Shown here in pieces: positions 43,945-51,951 of a stretch of DNA of 60,928 nucleotides (positions are counted from its first letter, which is position 1; each line of letters begins with the position of its first letter). Location of the stretch: assembly GCF_002423035.1 (NCBI RefSeq), contig NZ_DIUM01000047.1, positions 1 through 60,928 of the forward strand, given 5' to 3'. A model generated the notes under the pieces. It had not been told where the DNA came from. It saw nothing but the letters and a program-made list of their open reading frames with translations, and did no database searches. The position numbers were made by a program, and so were the translations under genes. The stretch is from Thiocapsa sp. UBA6158. GTDB lineage: Bacteria; Pseudomonadota; Gammaproteobacteria; Chromatiales; Chromatiaceae.

Positions 43945-45252
43945 TCACCGGCGTCGCTCGGTCAGGAAATATGAAGCCGCTGCGACGAGCAGGGCGAGTC
44001 CCAATGCGAGTGCGATGCGGCAGGGTGTGCCGTCGCACGCGTTCGGCAGCAGGCGGCCCGTCGCGATGAGTCGCAGCACCGGTTCGTGCCAAAGAAAGAG
44101 GCTGTAGCTGATGATGCCGATCGGCATCAGGACCGGCCCGGCGAAGATCCGCTCGATCAACGGGGTGCGAAAGGCTGCGGCGAGTACGAGCAGCGTGCAG
44201 CCGACGAGGAAGAGCGGCATGCCGAGGAGTCGCCACCCGACGCCCGTCAAGATCTCGCCGAACGAGAGATGGATCAGTATCGGCGCCGCGAGCAGCGGGA
44301 AGGCGAATGCGCCCATGTCGATGGCGCGCAACCGTTGCCGCACCGGCTCGACCGAGCGCAGACGCGTGTAGAGGTTGGCTGCCGCCATCCCGAGTGCAAA
44401 GGCGATGATCTCGCCAGGCAATTGTCTCTCCAGAAAGAATCGCATCATCTCGAGCGGGAAGGGACCGGGGCGGCCGGAGACCGGATCGAAGAAGATCAAT
44501 CGGGACGGTGAAACGTTCAGATAGACCCACTCCATCAGCCACCCGGGCGCATAGGTTTTCCACAGCAGCGCGACCAGCAGGGCTGTCGGGAGTGCGACCA
44601 AGACCCGGTTGCGGACGAACAAGGGGGCTAGCACCGGCAGGAGCAGATAGAATTGTGCCTCGATGCTCAGGCTCCACAGGGCCATGTTGAGCCCGAGCGA
44701 GCTGGAGCTGCCGGGGTGCAGAAAGTGCAGCAAGGGGATGTGCAGCCAGAGGTTGGTCTGTCCGATGTCGGTCCCCAGAATCGTGTAGGCACCGCGCAGG
44801 ATCGGCAAAATCAGCCCGAACAAGAGGGCAAGATGGACCCAGTAGGTCGGGACGATCCGGCGAGCTCGGCGGGCGAAGAAGCGTCCGACGCGTGGGTAGG
44901 GCGTGCCCGCCTCGGCCGCCTGCATCCAGGGTCGCGCCAGCAGAAAGCCGCTCAGCACGAAGAAGAGTTGCACGCCGAGCAGGCCTTTTTCGGCCAGCGA
45001 TTGACCCCACCCCGGGGACGCCCCGGATGGCCAGTCAACCAACAAGGCGTTGGCGTGGAAGGCGAAGACCCAGAGGATCGCGAGACCGCGAATGCCGTCG
45101 AGCGCGCCGTTTCTGTCGGTCGAGTTGGGATTCAATCTCGGGGCCTCGGCGAATCTCGGGTTTGGACAGTTACGCAAGGCCCCATTCTCTGCGAAGATCC
45201 CTGTTCGGTCCTGCTTGCCTCGTTCACAGCGCGCGTCGGGGGACGTTATCAC
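43945..45252 (-). CDS. Acyltransferase 3 family membrane protein (OafA/YrhL-like)
   Basis: The protein, up to 435 residues, has about ten helices. It shows the acyltransferase-3 motifs LDGIRGLAILWVFAFHANAL (with the conserved His), LLGVQLFFVLSGFLLARPW and RRARRIVPTYWVHLALL. Later segments NMALWSLSIEAQFYLLLPVL and SYSLFLWHEPVLRLI are also typical. Members O-acylate cell-surface polysaccharides or lipids. The start is uncertain: GTG 45252 is the longest option, and the conserved part begins near residue 48 (RNGALDG). It is divergent from the SRPBCC gene, whose ATG is only three bases away from the longest start. Confidence 0.85.
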   Translation of the reverse strand: MITSPDARCERGKQDRTGIFAENGALRNCPNPRFAEAPRLNPNSTDRNGALDGIRGLAILWVFAFHANALLVDWPSGASPGWGQSLAEKGLLGVQLFFVLSGFLLARPWMQAAEAGTPYPRVGRFFARRARRIVPTYWVHLALLFGLILPILRGAYTILGTDIGQTNLWLHIPLLHFLHPGSSSSLGLNMALWSLSIEAQFYLLLPVLAPLFVRNRVLVALPTALLVALLWKTYAPGWLMEWVYLNVSPSRLIFFDPVSGRPGPFPLEMMRFFLERQLPGEIIAFALGMAAANLYTRLRSVEPVRQRLRAIDMGAFAFPLLAAPILIHLSFGEILTGVGWRLLGMPLFLVGCTLLVLAAAFRTPLIERIFAGPVLMPIGIISYSLFLWHEPVLRLIATGRLLPNACDGTPCRIALALGLALLVAAASYFLTERRR

Positions 45253-45254
45253 CC

Positions 45255-45707
45255 ATGGTCAAGACCCAAGCACAGACACTGATTCGACTCCCGCCCGCGC
45301 AGGTCTTCGGGTTCGTCGTGGAAGACTTCCTCCACAATTATCCACGCTGGTCGCCCGAGGTGCAGAGTCTTCAGGCGATAACGCAGGGCCCGATCCGCGT
45401 CGGCTGGATCGGCCGACAGATTCGTGTCGACCAAGGACGACGCACCGACAGTCGGTTTCGCGTCGTCGCGCTCGAGTCCGGCCGCCGCGTCTCCTTCAGG
45501 GGGACGACCGATCCCTACCTGATCGAGTATCGGTTCGAGCCGATCGGCGAGCATACACATCTCATCTTTATCTTCGAGCTTGCACGCCTGGGCTTGGCCT
45601 TGCGCCCCTTCGAGAAGCTGATCCGGATCGCGGCTCAGGACGGCGCGGAGCGCGTGATCCACAATCTCAAAGGTCTCATCGAGTCGGAACTCGTCGACAC
45701 CGCTTGA
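45255..45707 (+). CDS. SRPBCC (START-like) domain protein
   Basis: The 150-residue soluble protein has a Bet v1/polyketide-cyclase-type fold pattern: an N-terminal strand TQAQTLIRLPPAQVFGFVVE, then NYPRWSPEVQSLQAITQGPI, and a long C-terminal helix (IAAQDGAERVIHNLKGLIES). No catalytic residue can be assigned; such proteins bind hydrophobic ligands. ATG 45255 is used. The sequence AATTATCCACG near 45340 resembles a DnaA box but lies inside the coding region. Confidence 0.75.
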   Translation: MVKTQAQTLIRLPPAQVFGFVVEDFLHNYPRWSPEVQSLQAITQGPIRVGWIGRQIRVDQGRRTDSRFRVVALESGRRVSFRGTTDPYLIEYRFEPIGEHTHLIFIFELARLGLALRPFEKLIRIAAQDGAERVIHNLKGLIESELVDTA

Positions 45708-45752
45708 GCGCACCGGAGCGCTGGCGGCCGGGGTGCCGTCGTTCGCAAACCT

Positions 45753-45780
45753 TTGACCTGTCGGCCGGACTCCGTATAAT
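45753..45780 (+). promoter_or_regulatory. Sigma70-type promoter for the rpsF operon
   Basis: TTGACC (45753-45758) and a perfect TATAAT (45775-45780) are separated by 16 bp, 90 bp upstream of rpsF. This is the clearest housekeeping promoter in the window. The expected start point is near 45787, leaving a leader of roughly 80 nt that could hold the S6:S18 autoregulatory hairpin known upstream of rpsF in other bacteria; I did not establish that structure. Confidence 0.8.
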
Positions 45781-45870
45781 GCGCGATTCCCTGGAATCCG
45801 GGGAACTCCTTGTCTCACCGTTTCGGCCATCTTGCCGCCTCGGGAGGCTGTCAATCCGAAAGGAGCTTCA

Positions 45871-46284
45871 ATGCGACATTACGAAGTAGTCTTCATGGTT
45901 CATCCGAGCCAGAGCGAGCAGGTGGCGAGCATGATCGAGCGCTACCAGACGAATCTGCAAAAGCGTGGCGGCATCGTCCACCGCATGGAGGATTGGGGTC
46001 GTCGCCCGCTGGCCTACCCGATCAACAAGGTGCACAAGGCGCACTACGTCCTGATGAACGTCGAATGCGATCAAGAGGCGATCGACGAGCTCGAAAGCGC
46101 CTTCCGGTTCAACGACGCGGTCCTGCGCAACCTCATCGTTCGCCGCGACGATGCCGTGACGGAGCCTTCTCCGTTGGTGAAGACCGGCGAAGAGCGCGAG
46201 CGCTCGGATGCACCCGAGGGCGGCAGCCGCCGGGATGATTCCCCGCGAAGCAGCAACCCCGACAGCGACTCCCAGAGCGATTAA
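45871..46284 (+). CDS. rpsF: 30S ribosomal protein S6
   Basis: S6 is a component of the 30S platform and pairs with S18. The 137-residue protein matches from MRHYEVVFMVHPSQSEQVAS through GGIVHRMEDWGRRPLAYPIN and VECDQEAIDELESAFRFNDA. The C-terminal tail after residue 105 is acidic and Ser/Asp-rich. ATG 45871 follows AAAGGAG. First gene of the operon rpsF-rpsR-DUF2232-rplI-dnaB. Confidence 0.97.
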   Translation: MRHYEVVFMVHPSQSEQVASMIERYQTNLQKRGGIVHRMEDWGRRPLAYPINKVHKAHYVLMNVECDQEAIDELESAFRFNDAVLRNLIVRRDDAVTEPSPLVKTGEERERSDAPEGGSRRDDSPRSSNPDSDSQSD

Positions 46285-46299
46285 GACGAGAAGCCAGCC

Positions 46300-46536
46300 A
46301 TGGAATCCAGCAACTCACGTTTTTTCCGTCGTAAGCGCTACTGCCGCTTTACCGCCGAAGGCATTACCGAGATCGATTACAAGGATCTCAACCTGCTGAA
46401 GGCCTACGTCAGCGAGTCCGGCAAGATCGTCCCGAGCCGGATCACCGGGACCTCGGCAAAGTATCAGCGTCAATTGGCCCAAGCGGTCAAGCGCGCCCGT
46501 TATCTGGCGCTGCTCCCTTATACCGACGGCCACTGA
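46300..46536 (+). CDS. rpsR: 30S ribosomal protein S18
   Basis: S18 binds S6 on the 30S platform. The 78-residue protein has RFFRRKRYCRFTAEGITEID, YKDLNLLKAYVSESGKIVPS and RITGTSAKYQRQLAQAVKRA, the full-length family pattern. The gene lies 15 bp after rpsF. A single Cys-type zinc remnant (KRYCRF) is present, as in other S18 proteins. Confidence 0.98.
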   Translation: MESSNSRFFRRKRYCRFTAEGITEIDYKDLNLLKAYVSESGKIVPSRITGTSAKYQRQLAQAVKRARYLALLPYTDGH

Positions 46537-46545
46537 GCCGCCGGC

Positions 46546-47472
46546 ATGAAGGCGCTTGCGGCCTTCGTGATGCGCGGCCCGTCGCAGGCGGCACTGGTCG
46601 CCGCCGTCACGGCCTTGTTGTCGATCTTGGTCCCGCCGTTGGGCCTGCTCAGCGCCGGCTCGATCGGTCTGGTCGCCCTGCGCGGGGGTGCCGTCCACGG
46701 TCTGATCGTGAGCGCGGTGGCGACCCTCGGAATGGGAGTCATCGCCTGGCTGGCTTTGGGCTCGCCTTTGCCGGCGCTCGGCGTGCTGCTGATGCTCTGG
46801 GTGCCGATTCTGGCCCTTGCGCTGCTGCTGCGATATAGCCGCTCCTTGGCGTTGACGCTTCAAACGGCAGGTGCCTTGGGCATTCTTCTGATGCTCTCGG
46901 CCTACGCCCTGATGGGTGACCCGAGCGAGACCTGGTTGAAGCTCCTCGAGCCGTTCCGGGATGCGCTGGTGAAGGACGGCCTGCTGGACGACCCGTCGAG
47001 TGTGGCCGTATTCGCCGAGCTTGCGGGTTGGATGACCGGTGCATTTGCCGCGGCCTTGGTTGCACAGTTACTGTTCGGGCTCTTGATTGCTCGCTGGTGG
47101 CAGGCGCTGCTCTACAACCCCGGCGGATTCGGCGAGGAGTTTCGGGAACTGCGGTTGGGCCGTGCGTTCGGGATCCTTGTTCTGTTCTTGTTGGCGCTTC
47201 TTCCCTTCAGCGACGGTGCGAGCCTGACGGGGAATCTGTTGTTGGTGCCGGGTGTCCTGCTCCTGTTTCAGGGGCTCGCGGTGGCCCATCAGGTGCGTGC
47301 GCTCAAGCAGGCAAGGCAGGCGTGGTTGGTCGGGCTCTATGTCGCGGTGATCTTCTTCATGCCGCAAACCCTGCTCCTGATCGCCTGTATCGGTTTGGTG
47401 GACATCTGGGCCGACATCCGGTCTCGGGTTGCTCCAGCGTCGCCGCCGGGCCCGAGCGGGCCGGCGGTCTGA
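46546..47472 (+). CDS. DUF2232 family membrane protein
   Basis: The 308-residue inner-membrane protein has eight to nine hydrophobic segments. It occupies the position between rpsR and rplI where gammaproteobacteria often carry a DUF2232/YybS-like gene. The C-terminal half contains FAAALVAQLLFGLLIARWWQ and then NPGGFGEEFRELRLGRAFGI, a conserved family stretch. Function is unknown. It starts nine bases after the rpsR stop. Confidence 0.87.
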   Translation: MKALAAFVMRGPSQAALVAAVTALLSILVPPLGLLSAGSIGLVALRGGAVHGLIVSAVATLGMGVIAWLALGSPLPALGVLLMLWVPILALALLLRYSRSLALTLQTAGALGILLMLSAYALMGDPSETWLKLLEPFRDALVKDGLLDDPSSVAVFAELAGWMTGAFAAALVAQLLFGLLIARWWQALLYNPGGFGEEFRELRLGRAFGILVLFLLALLPFSDGASLTGNLLLVPGVLLLFQGLAVAHQVRALKQARQAWLVGLYVAVIFFMPQTLLLIACIGLVDIWADIRSRVAPASPPGPSGPAV

Positions 47473-47621
47473 TCCGCGCGGATCGACCGAGGCACTTTGG
47501 CCGAAAAGACCTGGAAGGAATGGATCAGGCTCGGGCTCATGCGTCGCCCGTTCCGGGAGATCACCCGAGGATCAAGGGTGCATAACCCTGATCTCGAAGA
47601 ACTTTTGAGAGGAATATACAC

Positions 47622-48071
47622 GTGGAAGTCATCCTGCTGAAGAATGTCGGTCGCCTCGGTGCGCTCGGCGACAAGGTGAGTGTCCGTTCGGGCTACGGCC
47701 GGAATTATTTGATTCCGTCCGGGTTTGCCGTGTCGGCCACCGACGCCAACCTCGAAGCCTTCGAGGCTCGGCGTGCCGAGCTCGAACAGGTCGCAGAGGA
47801 GCAATTGGGCGAGGCCCGTGCCCGCCGTGATCGTCTCGAAGGAATGAGCGTGACGATCGCCCGCCGTGCCGGCGAGCAGGGACGGTTGTTCGGCTCGGTC
47901 GGCACCGGCGATATCGCCGATGCGGTGACCGCCGCCGGGTTCGCGCTGACCAAGCAGGAGATCAAGCTCTCGGGCGGCCCCTTCCGCGCCGCCGGCGAGT
48001 ACGAGGTCACCCTGCACCTGCACCCCGAGGTCGACGCCGTCATCAAGGTCGACGTCGTTCCCGAGGACTGA
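47622..48071 (+). CDS. rplI: 50S ribosomal protein L9
   Basis: L9 binds 23S rRNA domain V and spans to the neighbouring ribosome. The 149-residue protein starts with GTG 47622 (MEVILLKNVGRLGALGDKVS) after GAGAGG, has the N-terminal domain ending YLIPSGFAVSAT, the long connecting helix and the C-terminal domain (GRLFGSVGTGDIADAVTAAG). Length is standard for the family. Confidence 0.98.
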   Translation: MEVILLKNVGRLGALGDKVSVRSGYGRNYLIPSGFAVSATDANLEAFEARRAELEQVAEEQLGEARARRDRLEGMSVTIARRAGEQGRLFGSVGTGDIADAVTAAGFALTKQEIKLSGGPFRAAGEYEVTLHLHPEVDAVIKVDVVPED

Positions 48072-48090
48072 TACGCCCGTCTCCTCATGG

Positions 48091-48113
48091 TCCGGCGGCG
48101 TACGTCCGCCGGA
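48091..48113 (+). terminator. GC-rich hairpin between rplI and dnaB
   Basis: TCCGGCGG and CCGCCGGA form an 8-bp perfect stem with a 7-nt loop, 20 bp after the rplI stop. No T-run follows, so it may be an attenuating or mRNA-stabilising structure rather than a strong intrinsic terminator. Confidence 0.45.
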
Positions 48114-48219
48114 TTCGGGGTGAGCCTCGCTCGGACCCACCGGGCACGTCAAGCGACTCGACTCTAGGGTCTGGCGCGACATACATCTGTGCGTGAGTCA
48201 TTCGGGCCGGGGGTGATCT

Positions 48220-49614
48220 ATGTTCGACTCGGATTCCCAAGGCCCTCCGGGCGCGGACTTCGACGAGCTCCGCATCCCGCCGCACAACATCCATGCCGAG
48301 CAATCCCTGCTCGGTGGTCTCATGCTGGACAACAGCACCTGGGACCGCATCGCCGACATGGTCACCGAGCGTGACCTCTATCGACGCGAGCACCGCCTGA
48401 TCTTTCGCGCCATCGCCAAACTGGCCGCGGAGGATCAACCCTTCGATCTGGTGACCCTCGCCGAGACTTTGGAGCGCACCGAACAGCTCGAAGGTGCGGG
48501 CGGCCTTCCGTATCTCGGGACCATCGCCAACGAGACCCCGAGCGCGGCCAACATCAAGGCCTATGCCAAGATCGTCCGCCAGACCTCGGTCCTGCGCCAG
48601 ATGATCGCTGCCGGCACCGACATCGCCGACAGCGGCTACAACCCCATGGGGCGAGATGCCGCCGAGCTGCTCGATGCGGCCGAGCGACGTGTCTTCGAGA
48701 TCGCCGAGCAGGAGGCGCGCGGAGGCGGCGGTTTTCAGCCGATCAAAACCCTGCTCGGGCGCGCGGTCGAGCGCATCGACGCACTCTATCAGCGTGACGA
48801 GCCCATCACGGGTCTCGCGACCGGCTTCACCGACTTCGACATGATGACCTCGGGGCTGCAGCCCGCGGATCTCATCATCGTGGCGGGGCGCCCGTCGATG
48901 GGAAAAACAAGCTTTGCCATGAATATGGCCGAGCATGTAGCCATCCAATCCAAGCGCCCGGTAGCGGTCTTCAGTATGGAGATGCCCGGCGACTCGCTGG
49001 CCATGCGGATGATGTCCTCGCTCGGACGCATCGATCAGCACCGCGTGCGGACCGGGCGGCTGGAGGACGACGAGTGGCCGCGCCTGACCTCGGCGGTCAA
49101 CATCCTCGCCGGCGCATCCATGTTCATCGACGACACGCCCGCCCTCTCCCCGACCGAGGTCCGAGCGCGTGCACGACGTCTCAAGCGCGATCAGGAGGAT
49201 CTGGGACTGATCGTGCTGGACTATATCCAGCTCATGCAGGCACCCGGTGTCGGCGAGAATCGGGCGACCGAGATCTCCGCCATTTCACGCTCGCTCAAGG
49301 CGCTCGCCAAGGAGCTCAACGTCCCGGTCATCGCACTTTCGCAGCTCAATCGCAGTCTCGAGCAGCGGCCGAACAAGCGGCCCGTGATGTCGGATCTTCG
49401 CGAATCGGGAGCGATCGAACAGGATGCAGACCTGATCGTCTTCATCTATCGCGACGAGGTCTATCACGAGGACACGAAGGACAAAGGTGTCGCCGAGATC
49501 ATCATCGCCAAGCAGCGTAACGGACCCATCGGGACGACTCGCCTGACCTTTCTCGGCAAATACACCAAGTTCGAGAACTATATCGGCAATTATTACGGCG
49601 AGGGTGGTGATTGA
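48220..49614 (+). CDS. dnaB: Replicative DNA helicase DnaB
   Basis: DnaB is the hexameric replication fork helicase. The 464-residue protein has the N-terminal domain (LRIPPHNIHAEQSLLGGLML), the linker and the RecA-like ATPase with Walker A VAGRPSMGKTSFAMN, then LGLIVLDYIQLMQAPG (Walker B), ALSQLNRSLEQRPNKRPVMS and DLRESGAIEQDADLIVFIYR, ending FLGKYTKFENY. Length and motif order match E. coli DnaB (471). Last gene of the ribosomal protein block. Confidence 0.98.
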   Translation: MFDSDSQGPPGADFDELRIPPHNIHAEQSLLGGLMLDNSTWDRIADMVTERDLYRREHRLIFRAIAKLAAEDQPFDLVTLAETLERTEQLEGAGGLPYLGTIANETPSAANIKAYAKIVRQTSVLRQMIAAGTDIADSGYNPMGRDAAELLDAAERRVFEIAEQEARGGGGFQPIKTLLGRAVERIDALYQRDEPITGLATGFTDFDMMTSGLQPADLIIVAGRPSMGKTSFAMNMAEHVAIQSKRPVAVFSMEMPGDSLAMRMMSSLGRIDQHRVRTGRLEDDEWPRLTSAVNILAGASMFIDDTPALSPTEVRARARRLKRDQEDLGLIVLDYIQLMQAPGVGENRATEISAISRSLKALAKELNVPVIALSQLNRSLEQRPNKRPVMSDLRESGAIEQDADLIVFIYRDEVYHEDTKDKGVAEIIIAKQRNGPIGTTRLTFLGKYTKFENYIGNYYGEGGD

Positions 49615-49643
49615 GCCCGAAGGCGGCGTCGTTCGCAAGACCG

Positions 49644-49714
49644 GCCGGGTGGACGAGCGAGAGCGAAGTCCACCGATCCCCTCGGCGGCGCTGGTGGACT
49701 GCGCTGCGCTTGTC
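49644..49714 (+). repeat. GTGGAC-type palindromic repeat, copy 2
   Basis: About 71 bp directly after dnaB: GGGTGGACGAGCGAGAGCGA, then AGTCCACCG, a variable centre and GTGGACTGCGCTGCGCTTGT. The reverse complement of 23272-23356 aligns along its whole length, differing mainly in the centre. It sits between convergent genes. Confidence 0.75.
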
Positions 49715-49767
49715 ATTATCCTGCAGCGCAAAGTCACCCAAGCGTCCGCCGCGCGACTCTCTTCCGA

Positions 49768-51006
49768 TCAGGACAGCATCCCGAGCATCCCGAGCCAGGC
49801 CCAATACACCGCCAGGTTCAACAGTGTGAGCGGCGCCCCGACGGCAAAGAAGACCCAGAACCCGAGGTGTGTCCCGCGACGCTCGGCCGCTTGGACGATG
49901 ATGATGTTGCTGGCGGCGCCGATCAGGGTGAGGTTGCCGGCGATGGTGGAGCCGGCGGCGAGGGCCATCAGCAGGTCCGGTCGTTCGGGCGGCAGCAGGG
50001 GCAGTGCGAGCGAGACGAGCGGGACGTTGGAGATCAACTGACTGCCCAGCACACCGGCGCCGAAGACCTCGCCGAGTCCGATTGGACCCGCCGGGATCCA
50101 GGACTGCATCAGGCCGGTGTTCCAGACGCTGCGCATCAGGATGAACATGGCGACGAAGAAGATCAGCGTATGCCAGTCGATCCCGCGCAGGAGCGTGACC
50201 CGGTGCGGGCTGAACAGCAGCAACGGCGCAGCGGCGACCAGCGCAATCACGACCAGCGGAAACGCAAACTGCGGTGCGACGAAGGACAGGGCGATCCGTA
50301 CCGCCACCATGAGCACCAGCAGTCCCAGCGAGAGGCTCGCCAGACGGGCCAGTTTCCGATCCTCGATCCTCGTGGGCAGGTGTACCAAGGCCTCGCCGTG
50401 GATATGGCGCCAAAAGGCCAGGCGTAGGACCGCATAGGCGATCAGCAGATTCACCAGTGTTGGCGGACCCAGGGCGCCGATGAAGTCGACGAAGGGGTTT
50501 TGAATGCCCCCGTGAAGCGCGATCAGCAGGTTCTGGGGGTTGCCGATCGGGCTCATGACCGAGCCGATGGTGACCCCGAAGGCGAGTGCGAGCAGCAACA
50601 GGGCCGGCGGTAGACGGTGATCGCGCGCCAGGGCCAGCACGATCGGGGTGCCGATCACGGCCAGCGTATCGTTCATCAGGAAGGCCGAGCCGATAGCCGC
50701 GGCGAAGATCACGGCGATGAGCAAGGCGTCGGCGCCTTTGATGCGGCCGAGCAGACGCGCGCTCATCGCCCCCAGCCAACCGCTCTGCACCAGGGCGTGG
50801 CCCAGCACGAAGACCCCGAAGAGAAAGCCAATGACCTCCCAATCGATCGCCTGCCAGGCGGTCCGCGGCGCAGTCGCGCCGGTGAGGAGGACGAGCAGCG
50901 CTCCGAGCCCCATGATCTGCCAGATTGCGAGCGGGATACGCGCGAGGTTGCGCGCAGCGATCAGCGCGAGCACGCCGCCGAGTGTCCAGAGTGGCAGATG
51001 ATCCAA
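49768..51006 (-). CDS. ArsB/NhaD-type ion transporter superfamily permease
   Basis: The 412-residue membrane protein has about eleven helices and the paired motifs of the ion-transporter superfamily: FLMNDTLAVIGTPIVLALAR and then GSVMSPIGNPQNLLI in the first half, and SQLISNVPLVSLALPLLPPE with AGNLTLIGAASNIIIVQAAE in the second. These resemble ArsB/YbiR-like carriers of anions. No arsenic gene is adjacent, so the substrate is open. It starts 32 bp downstream of the htrA-like gene on the same strand. Confidence 0.85.
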   Translation of the reverse strand: MDHLPLWTLGGVLALIAARNLARIPLAIWQIMGLGALLVLLTGATAPRTAWQAIDWEVIGFLFGVFVLGHALVQSGWLGAMSARLLGRIKGADALLIAVIFAAAIGSAFLMNDTLAVIGTPIVLALARDHRLPPALLLLALAFGVTIGSVMSPIGNPQNLLIALHGGIQNPFVDFIGALGPPTLVNLLIAYAVLRLAFWRHIHGEALVHLPTRIEDRKLARLASLSLGLLVLMVAVRIALSFVAPQFAFPLVVIALVAAAPLLLFSPHRVTLLRGIDWHTLIFFVAMFILMRSVWNTGLMQSWIPAGPIGLGEVFGAGVLGSQLISNVPLVSLALPLLPPERPDLLMALAAGSTIAGNLTLIGAASNIIIVQAAERRGTHLGFWVFFAVGAPLTLLNLAVYWAWLGMLGMLS

Positions 51007-51038
51007 GGCGCGCTCTGCTCAACGGTAAAGCCGCAGCG

Positions 51039-51902
51039 TCATCGCCCGCGCATGACATCGTCCAAGGCCACGCGGGCGCGGTTGCTCGGCACCGCAAATC
51101 CGATGCCGACATTGCCCCCGCTCGGGCCGATCAGTGCGGTGTTGATGCCGACGACCTCGCCGGCGAGGTTGATCAGGGGGCCGCCCGAGTTGCCCGGATT
51201 GATGGAGGCGTCGGTTTGGATCAGCTCGCCGAGACGGTTGCCGCCGACCCCGCTGCGACCGACCGCGCTGACGATGCCGGAGGTGACGGTCTGGCCCAAG
51301 CCGAACGGATTGCCGATGGCGATGACGAAGTCGCCGACCTCCAGTCGATTGGAGTCGCCAAGCTTGAGCGCTCGCACGTCCACCGGCGGAATCTCGAGGA
51401 TGGCGACGTCGGATGCGGCATCCGAACCCAGTCGCCGCGCGCGAAAGGTGCGCCTGTCCTTGAGCGTGACTCGGATCTCGGTCGCGTTGCGCAGTAGATG
51501 GTCGTTGGTCATCACATAGCCGCGGGCGGCATCGACGATAATCCCGGAGCCGACGCTCGAGCGTTGCTCGATCTCCGCCTCCTCGGGCGCGGGCAGACCG
51601 AAGCGATCGAGGAAAGCACGGAACTCCGGATCGCGCAGGAACGGGTGCTCTTCCATCGCCACCTCGGACTTGACCGAGATATTCACCACCGCAGGCGTCA
51701 CCCGGCGCATCAAGGGTGCGAGCGAGGGGAAACCCGACGCGGTGCCGAGGGACGGGGCGCCTGCGATCGCGCCCGGCAGCCCCGCCTCGCGGTCTGCATC
51801 GGGTATGACCGCGCAACCCGTCGCGAACAGCGCGATGAACACCGAAGCCACGATCGAGCCCGTTCGGCGCCGGGGCGCAGTCGCAGCTGTCGAACAATTC
51901 AC
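51039..51902 (-). CDS. HtrA/DegP-like serine protease lipoprotein without PDZ domain
   Basis: The 287-residue protein has a lipobox LFATGC (Cys30) and a trypsin-like protease domain with the complete triad: His135 (MTNDHLL), Asp165 (ASDVAIL) and Ser239 (INPGNSGGP). Oxyanion and specificity-loop regions (VIAIGNPFGLGQTVTSGIVS, GIGFAVPSNRA) match DegP/DegQ. It ends about ten residues after the protease domain, so both PDZ domains of typical DegP proteins are absent and it is probably not allosterically activated in the same way. The stop lies 32 bp before the permease start. Confidence 0.88.
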   Translation of the reverse strand: MNCSTAATAPRRRTGSIVASVFIALFATGCAVIPDADREAGLPGAIAGAPSLGTASGFPSLAPLMRRVTPAVVNISVKSEVAMEEHPFLRDPEFRAFLDRFGLPAPEEAEIEQRSSVGSGIIVDAARGYVMTNDHLLRNATEIRVTLKDRRTFRARRLGSDAASDVAILEIPPVDVRALKLGDSNRLEVGDFVIAIGNPFGLGQTVTSGIVSAVGRSGVGGNRLGELIQTDASINPGNSGGPLINLAGEVVGINTALIGPSGGNVGIGFAVPSNRARVALDDVMRGR

Positions 51903-51951
51903 GGCGAGCTCCCGATGGTCGAAGCGCTGAGGCGTGGGCGAGGTCGAAGGC

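Noticed and set aside
45340..45350. DnaA-box-like TTATCCACG in the SRPBCC gene
   Set aside because: A single imperfect site inside a coding region.
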